64,000 nt of DNA, taken from assembly GCA_025084515.1 (NCBI GenBank), contig JAJAGP010000233.1, forward strand, positions 62,001 through 126,000. Reading direction: 5' to 3'. The stretch comes from Ancistrus triradiatus. Its lineage: Eukaryota > Chordata > Actinopteri > Siluriformes > Loricariidae. Under the pieces are notes generated by a model, which did not search any database, was not told the DNA's origin, and saw nothing but the letters and a program-made list of their open reading frames with translations. Shown piece after piece: positions 1 through 9,861 of the stretch. The position numbers and the translations under genes are program-made. Every line of letters begins with the position of its first letter. Position 1 is the first letter of the stretch.

Positions 1-309
1 GTCAGACTCACTTATTCTTAGTGACTTTGGGCTTACTTTTCTATAAAGTCATGTAAAAATATTGGTAGTTAAGGCTTGCAGGTTTAGTATTTGTAGTATT
101 GGTAAAGTGTAGTTGCTTATTTGGGCTTGTTTTTGTTCAAAATCTTTCATTTTTTAATCAACTGATCAAGTGGTCACTCTCTCACATTGTGGGTCTCCTG
201 TATTGGGCTTTTTTTAAAATATTTTTTAGAGCCAATTGGCTTCTTTTGGGCTTCTTCTGTAGACCTAGTTACTTGTTTCTGTTGTGGAATCTGGCAACCC
301 TGATTCATG

Positions 310-600
310 TTAGAGTGTGTGTGCCCATGTTTATATTACCAAATGTCCCTAGAAGGACAGAAAGATCAGACATTTTTGACATTGTGGGGATCTTTTGCTG
401 GTTCCCGCTGTTTTTTGTTGGTTTGTTTGTTTTTTTTTAAAGAAAAGGCAACTTTCTTTTGAAAAGCCAAAAGAGTCAAAAGATTTGCTTTAGGTTACTG
501 AGGTGAAGGTTAGGGTTAGGGGTAGGTGTAGCATTAATTAGCTAATCATTGTGTCAATGGGCGGTCTCCCCAAATATAGTGAGGCATGCTGAGTGTGTAA
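310..600 (+). repeat. GGGGACC-type dispersed repeat, copy 1
   Basis: This is a copy of a multi-copy non-coding repeat whose head reads 'gtgcccatgtttatatta' and which holds pairs of 'ccccaca'/'tgtgggga' words, followed by a purine-rich block, a 'ttagggttagg' block and a closing 'ggtctcccc'. The same order recurs at 1128-1345 (inverted) and 2983-3985. It resembles a repeat familiar from many teleost genomes. No coding potential is apparent; the open frame at 99-440 running into it is not a recognisable protein. Confidence 0.7.
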
Positions 601-750
601 CTACCTGTTTCATGTGGCTGATCTTCCGTGTTGTTCGTAATATTGTCTACCAATGCATTTTTGGCTTCCATCAAACAAAAGTATTAGTCGTATCAATCAC
701 TCGTTTTTTCCGAAGGCATCTCTGATGCATTTACGTATCGTTCGCATGCA
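598..750 (+). repeat. LTR-like dispersed repeat, partial copy
   Basis: The stretch shares the ordered words 'ctggctgatctt'-like, 'gttgttcg', 'aatattgtct', 'tgcatttttggcttcc', 'caaacaaaagta' and 'gcatttacgtatcgtt' with 45298-45475, and in inverse orientation with 41930-42170. The longer copies contain a TATA-like block upstream of this part, so this is a truncated member of that family. Confidence 0.6.
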
Positions 751-951
751 GCTTTCTTGTGAAAATATCCTTTATATTTGCATTATAGTAGCGTGAACAG
801 ACTTTCCAGGTGTAATTTATTTCTCTTCCACTCTGTTTTGCTGACTTAGCACTTCATCCACTCCCAATTCAGTCAGGTAATGAGTTTGTCTTTGGGCTGA
901 GGATGATGTGTTTCTATGCGAGCATTGTGTATGTGTGCACGTGAGGATGTG

Positions 952-971
952 GTGTGTGTGTGTGTGTGTGT
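952..971. repeat. (TG)n microsatellite
   Basis: This is a pure TG dinucleotide run of about ten units, with a looser TG-rich stretch before it. Confidence 0.9.
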
Positions 972-1127
972 TAGCTTTCTCATACAGTGGCGATTGGACT
1001 GGTCTTGGTCATGTCATTGAACGAGTAAAATAAGTCAATAGAGTGCTGCACTGTGTGTATTTATCACCTGTAAACACACACACAACAAGTTAGCCTTTTT
1101 ATAATTGTAAAGACCTTGCACTGACAT

Positions 1128-1345
1128 ATTACTGGAGCTAATTAATGTTACACCTAACCATAACCTCCGTAACCTCAAGCAAATACTCTCCCTCTTTTTT
1201 AAGAAAGCTACAGTTTTTCCATGTAGGCGACCAGCAAAATGCCCTCACACGGAAAAAAATATCAGATCCTTCTCTCCTTGTGGGGACTTTTGGTCCTCGT
1301 GACGATACATAAACTTAACCCCCACCACAAACACACACAGCCTTA
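1128..1345 (-). repeat. GGGGACC-type dispersed repeat, inverted copy
   Basis: Read on the minus strand, this shows the same family layout as 310-600: GTGTGTG, then CCCCAC/GTGGGG words, then a TTAGGGTTAGG-like block. The plus-strand signatures are 'ttacacctaaccataacc' and 'ccttgtggggactttt'. Confidence 0.6.
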
Positions 1346-1784
1346 GAATTAAACACCTGTACGGTATGTGTCCGCTCGCAAATTTGCCTGCCTCATTTAA
1401 TTCACTTCAATGTTCGATGCATCGACTTTACCTAAATGAGAACATCAATGGTATCGCATTTAGCCAATCAGATGAGAGCTTCACAAAGAGGAAGGATTTT
1501 GATTATCCATAACAAAATCCATACAAACATCCGAAAAATGCCTGCCAGCTGCAAACAGAGCGCAGCAGTCCATCAGCATGCGGCAAACACAATGCAAGTG
1601 GTCCCGTTTAATAAACCGTGACAAAACAGAGCCCTCAAGACAAAGAATTAGTCTCGTTCATTACTCTAAAACTTGCTCAGATTTTGATTTACTGCACTGA
1701 ACACCTGGCCTTATTCAAAGAGACTTACGACTAATGCAGTCATATAACGTACAAGCCAAGCAAGCTTGTGGCTTAAGGTTTTGC

Positions 1785-1895
1785 TCAAGGACCCAAAAGT
1801 GGCAGCACTGGGATTTGAACCCTGGACCTTCCGGTCAATAGTCCGATAATTGAACCACTGCACCGTGAGGGCATGCACACATGACGAACAGGCTC
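1785..1895 (-). repeat. tRNA-like SINE (head)
   Basis: On the minus strand this begins with a tRNA-like head: an A-box-like 'acggtgcagtggttcaatt' and, about 45 bases on, a B box 'GGTTCAAATCC' that fits the pol III consensus GGTTCRANTCC. It is followed by 'cagtgctgccacttttggg' and 'ccttgagcaa'. The same head makes up the tandem array at 59780-60960. The open frames across it are incidental. Confidence 0.75.
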
Positions 1896-2648
1896 TGGAC
1901 GCCCAGATAGGCCACCGGTAGAATGGATGGTTTGATCCACTGACAAGCACGAGCTGCTCCTACAGTTTCTTTGTCCATAATCCTTCACTGCACACCCCTT
2001 TCTCTACCAAGACCATTTCCAGATAAATGTTTAGTTGATACCCAGTGCAGAGAAGAAAGTTATTTAACATACTTTTGCATATTTTAAGGAACCATTAACA
2101 ATTCAATTTAGAAAAACACTAGTATCTCAAACCACTTGCACATGCCACATTTCATAACTCATTATTTACAGCATTCAAATGCGTAGAAATATGCCTTGTT
2201 TAACTTTGTTCTGGGCAGGCGTTAAGTTAAAAAATGACCAAGCTTTGAAGCCAGTAAATAGCATGCAGTCTTTTGCCACTCAAATATATGTCATACTGGA
2301 CTGTTTTCCTCAATATAGAAATGGCGAAGTCTAATATAGGAGTATAATAGTATAACTAGTATAATATTTTTTGTCTCATTTGTTTAATTGGATTCTCTAC
2401 TGTTAGAACTGGGTGAATTACTGATGAGGTTTTAGGCCATATCTAGGCAGAAATATAGGACAACCTACAGGGTTCACAGACATTCAAATATGACTGTACC
2501 TGTGGAGTGAGGCTAGAGGAAGGCATCAGAACTCGAGTCTGCATGTCCCATCATTACTGCCCTCTACCCCTCATTTACTGTGGAGAACTGGATAGAAAGC
2601 TTTTAGCTCGCTTCATAAAAGGGAAAAAAATAAAGACAGGCATCACTG

Positions 2649-2653
<5 letters not shown>

Positions 2654-2694
<41 letters not shown>
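2654..2694. repeat. (CA)n microsatellite
   Basis: This is an uninterrupted CA run of about twenty units, preceded by a short CG-alternating stretch. Confidence 0.95.
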
Positions 2695-2696
<2 letters not shown>

Positions 2697-2779
2697 TGGA
2701 GACCACAAAAAAGGTGGCTGCAGCTATTGGCCCAGTGACATAGCTTCTTCTGAAGAGAGAAATCCTGATATCATATCAC

Positions 2780-2806
2780 CTCTCTCTCTCGCTCTCTGTC
2801 TCTCTG

Positions 2807-2857
<51 letters not shown>
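2780..2857. repeat. (CT)n microsatellite with GTCT interruptions
   Basis: A polypyrimidine CT array of about 78 bases is interrupted several times by 'gtct'. All pyrimidines lie on the plus strand. Confidence 0.95.
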
Positions 2858-2858
<1 letters not shown>

Positions 2859-2982
2859 TATATCTTACACACTGTATGTGTTGTGTGGGAGATGATGGGT
2901 TTGTGTAATGATGCAGGGGTTATGTGTGTTTGGGAGTCTGGGAGTGATCATGTATTACTTGTTTTAATTTGAGCAAGTCATT

Positions 2983-3344
2983 ATGTGTGTGTGCCCATGT
3001 TTATATTACATTTTGGGGACCAAATGTCCCCACAATGTAAAAAAAAAAACCCTCAGATCTTTCTATCATTGTGACCTTTTGCTGGTCCCCACAAGGTTAA
3101 CTGATACCGAAACTGCAACTTTCATTTGAGTTAGGTGTAGGTGTAGCATTGATTAGCTACAGTGATCATTAAGTCAGTGGAAGGTCCCCACAGAGATAGT
3201 AAGACGTGTGTGTGTCTTTATGTCATAGTTTATGGTTTATAAGTTTATATGTTATTGTGGGGACTAAAAATCTAACGTTTAACTATGGGGGAAAGTGCTG
3301 GTCCACACTGCATATTATTATTATTAGTCTTATTATTATCATTA

Positions 3345-3379
<35 letters not shown>

Positions 3380-3985
3380 ATATGCCTTGCTGTACTGACT
3401 GTCTATAATTGCTTCCCATCCCATGTGTGTGCCCATGTTTATATTACATTTTGGGGACCCACAATGATAGAAAGATCTGGCTTTTTGGACATTGTGGGGA
3501 CATTTGCTGGTTCCCACAAAGTCAACTGCTACTTAAACTGCAACTTTTCTTTTGAAAAACCAAAAGAGCCAAAAGATTTGCTTTATGTTACTGAGAATAG
3601 TTTAGGGTTAGGTGTAGAATTGAGTAGCTACAGTAATCATTAATTCAGTGGGAGGTCCCCACAAAGATAGTGATACATGGCGTGTATGTGTGTTTATATA
3701 TTATAGTTTATAAGTTTATATAGTATTACTCACAATGAAAGATCTCACATTTTTACTATGGGGGACGATTTTGCTGGTTCACATTATAATATTATTATTA
3801 TTATTATCATTATTATTAGCTACAGTAATATTATAATGATGGAAAATCCCCACAACGATACAAAAACAAAAGTACATGTGTACACCATGTTTATATTACA
3901 TTGTGGGAAGCAAATGTCCCCACAAGGACAAAAGATCAGACATTTTTGACATTGTGGGGACATCTTGCTGGTCCCCACGAGGAAA
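2983..3985 (+). repeat. Cluster of five partial GGGGACC-type repeat copies
   Basis: Five partial copies lie head to tail. The phrase 'gtgcccatgtttatattac' or a variant opens copies near 2990, 3427 and 3880. 'tttataagtttatat' opens intermediate copies near 3234 and 3707. Each carries 'ttgctggtccccac'-type words, and most close with 'aggtccccaca'. A (GT)n run lies at 3347-3377 and ATT trinucleotide runs near 3312-3340 and 3788-3820. The open frames across it are low-complexity translations, not genes. Confidence 0.75.
3347..3377. repeat. (GT)n microsatellite
   Basis: A GT run of about fifteen units within the repeat cluster. Confidence 0.9.
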
Positions 3986-4044
3986 ACTGATGATTAAGAG
4001 ACAAATGCAAGTCCTTCACATGTGATTAACAAACACACCATGCA

Positions 4045-4390
4045 TGTTTAAGGTGGTAGAAACTTCAGGTTCCTGCAGACGGCGCTGCACGAGGATGATG
4101 GGGCTATAAATACCTGCATGTGCAATGGGATTCAGAGATTGAGAAGAGGTGGTACAGTGCAGTGAACATCTCAAAGCAGATGATAATTGTTGGCAAAAAA
4201 GAATGATTGCATGATGCCAAAGGACACAGTGTGAAGGAAGTAGGTGCATTTGCAGGTCTATCGAAGCGTACGATCATACGGGTCCACCAGCAGTGGCAAA
4301 AGTTCCAGTCTATAGGACATTCTCGTCAGAAATCGTGGAGATATTACAACCCAGTTCCTGTATATTCTAAACCCCACATACTTTCTTAAG
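4045..4390 (+). mobile_element. Tc1-like transposon remnant with HTH fragment
   Basis: From 4207 a 60-residue frame reads 'KGHSVKEVGAFAGLSKRTI' followed by RVHQQW, the spacing expected of the N-terminal helix-turn-helix of a Tc1-like transposase. The catalytic half is absent. Upstream, 4048-4165 matches 41150-41290 in inverted orientation (shared words 'gaagaggtggtacagtgca', 'gggattca'), which shows a dispersed family. Assignment to a precise clade is not possible by eye. Confidence 0.55.
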
Positions 4391-4479
4391 AATTACAGGT
4401 CTTATTTTTATTGTAATTGCTTTTTGAGGTGCACTAGGCAGCAGCACTTAAATAAAAAGACATTCAGACAATTCTGTCA

Positions 4480-4511
<32 letters not shown>
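4480..4511. repeat. (CA)n microsatellite
   Basis: A pure CA run of about sixteen units. Confidence 0.95.
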
Positions 4512-4516
<5 letters not shown>

Positions 4517-5391
4517 GAGAGACACACTCATAAACATGCACCTGCATCCACCATCCCTGGTCAGGGAGGCTGGGAGGACCGGAGATGATAGCTCACTCTT
4601 TTCTTCCTTGTTTTCCTCTCACTTCTATTCCCCTCCTATTTTCTCTCTGGACTCGCCTCATCGTCTATCAAGGCGGACCTCAGGAGAGCTGAGTATGAAT
4701 ATGTGAATAAGATGAAACAGCAGACAGATCTATTACACTCATGTAGGCACAGGCGTATTCCACACGCCACACACATCTTCTAATATTAGGGCCTATCACG
4801 AATTCAGTGAGCATTTGTGCCACGGCTTAGGTCTCTGAAGGAACAATCAGTTCATTTTAACCCGAAAGCATGTAGTCCTGCTTAAATCCTCAGGTAACGT
4901 TTAAACCACTATTCACCTTCCAGAACAGGCTGTTCTTGTTTCCCAGCCTAACCTGGTATTTTAATTAACCAAGTCAATACTGAAGAAATAACATCAAGAG
5001 AGACAATCAGAGAAAAATGTGTGGATGGGAAAGAAATATCTCTCGATGGGTTGATCAATATCCCCTCGCCTTGAATTCAATCAGTGCAGATCAAAATCAA
5101 TTCGCCATATAACCTGAAAAAATTCCCCTCCGTTACACCGTGTGAGCTCCCTTTATATTTGACCCTCAGCACTCTTGACACTGTTCTTATTTTCACAATG
5201 GTTCAAATCTATGGCTTAACATTATTGTTAAAGCAAATGGGTCATATGGTAAATGGGAGTGGTGGAGATGGTGGTCATAGCTCTACTTGTAACTTAAGTC
5301 CTTAGCATTTTGTACTTTGAGAAACCTTCATTTGCCAACATTGCAACAGAAAATTCAGGTCTGATGATGTTGGACATGCAGAGCTCTAGAT
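4512..5391. other. Unassigned single-copy-looking sequence
   Basis: I see no gene, RNA or recognisable repeat here. The 73-residue frame at 5084-5305 has no familiar motif. Confidence 0.5.

Positions 5392-5418
<27 letters not shown>
5392..5418. repeat. (CT)n microsatellite
   Basis: A CT run of about thirteen units, followed by an AT-rich stretch containing 'ataata' words. Confidence 0.95.
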
Positions 5419-5423
<5 letters not shown>

Positions 5424-5480
5424 AATAATAATAGTGGAAAATAATAATAATAGAAAATACTCTCAGATAGGGGAAATATA

Positions 5481-5795
5481 CAATACTGTGCAAAAGTCTT
5501 AGGCCACCGTTAGATTAGACTATTGTTTTAACAATGGTATAATAACCATATATCATTATTTGTCAGTCTCTTTATTAGAATACATCTGGTAGCTTCATCG
5601 GGATTCCAAGTTATAGTTAGCTATAGCCCGAAGAAGCTTGATCAGGAACGGTCTTTTTGGAAGGGTCAATTTTGGAGCGACGATTCAGAGTTTGAAATGT
5701 TTTGGTCCAGTAGTCATCAATTTGTTATATAAAGTCATTTGACTATTGCTAAAACAACAAACCTAATGGTGGCCTAAAAGGTTTGCACAGTACTA
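5481..5795 (+). mobile_element. Tc1-derived MITE, GCAAAAGTCTTAGGCC family
   Basis: The left end reads 'actgtgcaaaagtcttaggc' and the right end, read inverted, gives 'GTGCAAACCTTTTAGGCCAC', so the two ends form terminal inverted repeats in a TA-rich context. The internal part retains scraps of a Tc1 transposase gene ('gaagcttgatcagga', 'gacgattcagagtttgaaat', which resembles a broken SDESKFE motif). At about 315 bp it is an internally deleted non-autonomous copy. Related copies or ends lie at 14302, 33646-34140, 37553 and 56724. Confidence 0.8.
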
Positions 5796-5814
5796 CAACA
5801 ACAAAAGTTCCAAT

Positions 5815-6270
5815 GTGATGGTTCCCAACCTGAGGTCGCCAAACATCACGGGGACTGCGCGAGGCCAAGTTTTGTTAAATAAAATTAAAATAACATGCTC
5901 ACTGAAAAAAATCTGTATATAAAATTACTTAAGATATTTTCACTCAAAGGGTGTAGGCTACGTCCTAGGCCATGCCGCAAAATAAATCATTCTTTTGTAG
6001 GGATGTGTGTGTATAGGTCTACTCTATTGGGATGTTAAAGGAAAAATGACCAGGTTATGTTTTAGCTAAAGAAGCCAAAAAGGGGGAAAAGCCTATAAAA
6101 GAAACCAAAGAGAAAAAGAAGAAAATCTATAAGTTCTATAAATTTTTGCCAATAAAGATTTGCAATGAAAAACTTGATTCTGTTGGTCTCTGTGTGTACG
6201 GGCTGAGGGGTGCAGTCTTTCTTAGATACTTGTAGGGGGGCTCCAAGGAAAAAAGGCTGGGAATCACTGT
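5815..6270. mobile_element. hAT-like non-autonomous element
   Basis: The left end is 'gtgatggttcccaacctga' and the right end is 'aaggctgggaatcactgt', imperfect inverted repeats of the CAGTG-TTCCCA type typical of hAT elements. The interior is AT-rich and non-coding. I could not fix a convincing 8-bp target duplication by eye. Confidence 0.6.
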
Positions 6271-6400
6271 GTTAAGGTATCAGGCTGTGTTCCCTATCGA
6301 TTTGAAAATGATGAATCTTGCATGTGTACAGTGGGGGTGTAAAGTATTTAGTCAGAAATCGAGGAAGGGAGCCTCAATCAGTCAGTCTTCAAACTCAACC

Positions 6401-7745
6401 ATGGCCAAGACCAAAGAGCTGTTGAAGGACACCAGGAAGAAAATTGTAGACCTGCAGCAGGCTGGGAAGAGTGAATCTACAATAGGCAAGCAGGTTGGTG
6501 TGAATAAATCAACTGTGGGAGCAACTGTAAGACACGGAAGACATACAAGACCATTGATAATCTCCCTCGATCTGGGGCCAAACACAAGATCTCATCCCGT
6601 GGGGTCAAAATGATCATCAGAACGGTGAGCAAAAATCCCAGAACTACATAGAGGGACCTGATGAATGACCTGCAGAGAGCTGGGACCAAAGTAACAAAGG
6701 CTACCATCAGTAATACACTACGCCGAGAGGGACTCAGATCCTGCAGTGCCAGGCGTGCCCCCCTGCTTAAGCCAGTACATGTCCAGGCCCGTCTGAAGTT
6801 TGCCAGAGAGCATATGGATGATCCAGAAGAGGATTGGGAGAATATCATGTGGTCAGATGAAACCAAAATAATAATAATAATAAGTTTAATTTATATAGCG
6901 CCTTTCACAGTACCCAAGGACGCTTAACAATTTCAAGATAGACAGTAGACAAACAACAATAAAAACAAGCAAACACATCAAACATTAGATGAAGACGGAA
7001 ACATAAAAGTTTTCAGAAGTGATTTAAATTGCGGAAGGGTAGATGCAGACCGAATAGATTCTGGAAGGGAGTTCCAAAGGGTGGGAGCTGCCACAGCAAA
7101 GGATCTCCCACCCATAGAGGAAAGCCTAAATCTAGGGACAGAGAGAAGGTTGGAGCCAGTGGAACGCAGCAACCTGGTAGGAGTGTACTGATGGACTAAT
7201 TTGCGGAGATGCAGTAGAGCAAGACCATGGAGGGATTTAAATGTCACTATTAGAATTTTGTATTGGATGCGTTTGTGAACCGGGCGCCAGTGCAGTTGGG
7301 ATAAAACAAATTTTTTGGTTTGTGTAAGAATCCTGGTGGCGGAGTTCTGGATGTACTACAGAATTTGAATTGATTTAGATTGAAGAAATTTTTGGAGGAA
7401 GAAGATTGCCGAGTTGTATCCCAAGAACACCATACCTACTGGGAAGCATGGGGGTGGAAACATCATGTTTTGGGGCTGTTTTTCTGCAAAGGGGACAGGA
7501 CAACTGATCAAAGGATTAAAGGAAGAATGAACGGGGCCATGTATCGCGAGGTTTTAAGCCAAAAAATCCTTCCATCAGTGAGAGCATTGAAGATGGAACG
7601 TGGCTGGATCTTCCAGCATGACAATGATCCCAAACACACCGCTCGGGCAATGAAGGAGTGGCTCCGTAAAAAGCATTTCAAGGTCCTGGAGTGGCCTATC
7701 CAGTCTCCAGACCTCAGCCCCATAGAAAAGGAGGGAGGGAGTTGA
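6401..7745 (+). pseudogene. Tc1-like transposase pseudogene, family A
   Basis: A cut-and-paste transposase that would act in the nucleus on its own inverted repeats. The N-terminal part from 6401 encodes an HTH region ending '...SESTIGKQVGVNKST'. A frameshift follows near residue 45, and a second frame from 6661 continues through 'ISNTLRREGL' to 'WSDETKI', the first catalytic D. The frame is then broken by the LINE. It resumes near 7387 in altered frame, and 'HDNDPKHTA' (D codon at 7620-7622) to 'PDLSPIE' gives the second D and the E. Counting residues gives exactly 34 between them, hence DD34E. The C-terminus is frameshifted after PIE; the tail continues to about 7900. Confidence 0.88.
6866..7387 (-). 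mobile_element. L2/Rex1-like LINE 3' end, 5'-truncated
   Basis: On the minus strand, frame 7247-6978 ends a non-LTR retrotransposon reverse-transcriptase ORF: 'TPTRLLRSTGSNLLSVPRFR' and then 'AVAAPTLWNSLPESIRSAS', which matches the conserved C-terminal pattern AAPxLWNSLPxxIRxA of CR1/L2/Rex1-type elements. The 3' UTR ends 'ggcgctatataaatt' followed by (TTA)n at 6868-6886. The 5' end is lost near 7387, as expected from incomplete target-primed reverse transcription. It inserted between the first and second catalytic codons of the Tc1 gene, so it is younger than that copy. Confidence 0.85.
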
Positions 7746-8114
7746 AAGTCTGTGTTGCCCCAAAACATCACTGCTCTAGAGGAGATCTGCATGGAGGAAT
7801 GGGCCAAAATACCAGCTACAGTGTGTGCCAACATGGTGAAGACTTACAGGAAACGTTTGACCTCTGTCATTGCCAACAAATGTTATGTTACAAAGTATTG
7901 AGTTGAACTTTTGTTATTGACCAAATACTTATTTTCCACCATGATTTACAATTAAATTCTACAATCCTACAATGTGATTTCCTGGATTTTTTTCTCATTT
8001 TGTCTCTCATAGTTGAAGTGTAGCTATGATGAAAATTACAGACCTCTCTCATCTTTCTAAGAAGGAGAACTTGCACAATCAGTGGCTGACTAAATACTTT
8101 TTTGCCCCAGTGTA

Positions 8115-9400
8115 CATAGAGGCACGCTGAAGGTTTCGCCTGCAGAAACAGAATTAATCACTCTGTGGCAGTGGAAATACAGCATGTGTCATATTTTACA
8201 ACTCGCATTGTGCTTTCTTATCGCATGTAAATGCCCTGTCTAACTATTCTTTATAGTGGCTTGCTTACAAATGCTGTCAAATGTGTTCTTGGGGGTGTAC
8301 TGCAGTGTGATGTGTATGCATAGCTAATGGGAGTTAAACGAGCAGATCGTTATAGGGACTCTCTCCCTATTCTCAGCCACAACCATAATGCACAGCCTGA
8401 TGCAATAGTCCGGCCATCCTTGGTCATATGACGGTTTGCTCATTTTCTAAATAAAAAATTAATGCCCATTAACAAGATGTGTTACGAAAACACTGGAATA
8501 TTGCCCAAATGTATGCTCAGTCTCGAGGTGTTCATTGTGGATCAGATTTATTTACTCATCATCGTGCACAGCTCCTGGGGTGCATCGCTAGGCTAATGAT
8601 CCCGTGACAGCAGAATGTATTTACAGTGTGCGAGGGTGATTACAAATCTCGAGCAACCAAACTGTGTAATTATCATATCACCCCACCCCACCACCACAAA
8701 CACAACACACAGGTAATGTGGTGCTGGAGGCGGGCCACCTTCAAGAGAGTGGCTGCTCCCAAATATCGTTGGCAGGCTTCTAATCTCCAGCGCCCTAGTG
8801 CGCCTCAGTCTCACGCAATTACACTGACACACGGTCCAGTCCACACCTCATGGTTCTGCGCCAGATGGTGAGAGACACTCCAAATGAGCTTTCTCGCTGG
8901 CCCGGGTTTGGGGTAGCTCAGGATAACTAGCTCTGATGCATGGCAGAAACCTGACCAAGCTAAATGTGTCTAGAAAAGCTATTCGGTTAGGCGCTGAGAC
9001 ACGATGATTTTCCTTGTCTTCCATGGCCCATTAGTCCCTCGCCCCATTCCAGGCTGAGAAATGAATTTTGGATGAATTTGCACTCGGGGGCAGGTGAAAT
9101 GATGGAGCGAAAAGGCAAAGGCTCAGAACGTTCCAGACCAGCAGTCCAGGCAATGGCACAATGGGAATTTAATACAGGCCACATCTGTATTTATTAACGT
9201 GACATACGTACAAATCCTGACCGGGAAACTTTTTTTTTTTTAGCCAGTTTCTCTAAGGGTGCTGTATGGGTCATGCCTGAGGGGCTTTCTGACATCTGCT
9301 GCTTGGGTGTGTGTGCAATCGCCATAATTCAGTCAGTCCATTACCGTTCTACAACTCTCATGGGGGAATGAGCTCCTGCAGAGAAAAAGAAACAATAAGT
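8115..9400. other. Unassigned sequence
   Basis: I see no supportable gene or repeat end. Short frames here lack recognisable motifs. Parts near 9000-9180 have balanced composition and no obvious repeat words. Confidence 0.5.
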
Positions 9401-9764
9401 GTGCCCGAAACGGTTCCATATTCACTATGCCTGACATTAAAATCAGGAACACTATATATTATACTGTTATAGGGCACAAAATTCATGAGAGTATTGTAGC
9501 ATTTTGCTCTTTTCAGTGCAACAGATTCCATTGCACTATGCTTCAAAAATTATCGTTCTGTTGATCTGTTGGTTTCTTTTTTGTTTCCTTGTTTTCCTGA
9601 GAGCTTCTTATCAGCACAGGCTTTTTTTTTTTTTTGTAAATCGCTCTTTTGGAATAGAAAAGGTGCACGTGAGGTGTCAAACCAGACGTGGCACCACTAC
9701 ATAATGGCAGAACCCCTAAATAATGCACTATACAGTGAATAGGGAACAGTTTCAGACACTGGGC
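9401..9764. mobile_element. TIR MITE
   Basis: The left end reads 'gtgcccgaaacggttccata' then 'ttcacta'. The right end inverted reads 'gcccagtgtctgaaactgtt' then 'ccctattcact', an imperfect terminal inverted repeat of about 30 bases about 360 bp apart. The interior has T-runs and no transposase. The word 'agtgaataggga' is typical of an abundant fish MITE type, but the superfamily cannot be settled here. Confidence 0.6.
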
Positions 9765-9861
9765 TTCTCTCTTGGCATGAACATAACTCAGGGAATGTGG
9801 CTAGAGGAGAATTCATCATTATTATCTAGCCTAAGCGTATGATTACAGAGCCGAATTATTA

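Larger units (their letters stand above)
6329..8112 (+). mobile_element. Tc1-like transposon, family A, split by a LINE
   Basis: The element starts CAGTGGGGGTGTAAAGTATT and ends with the inverse (right end inverted: CACTGGGGCAAAAAAGTATT), and TA lies on both sides (6327-6328 and 8113-8114). About 1.27 kb belongs to the Tc1 copy; the rest, about 6866-7387, is a LINE inserted in the transposase gene. The transposase is on the plus strand from ATG 6401. The copy is inactive because of the insertion plus frameshifts. Confidence 0.9.

Noticed and set aside
99..440. 113-residue open frame
   Set aside because: Runs from AT-rich DNA into the dispersed repeat; hydrophobic, F-rich translation with no motif; typical chance frame.
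2507..2743. Frame with a TH-repeat tail
   Set aside because: The THTHTH stretch is the (CA)n microsatellite translated; no gene.
3206..3643. 145-residue open frame
   Set aside because: Translation of repeat cluster with (GT)n and (ATT)n runs, giving I- and V-rich low complexity.
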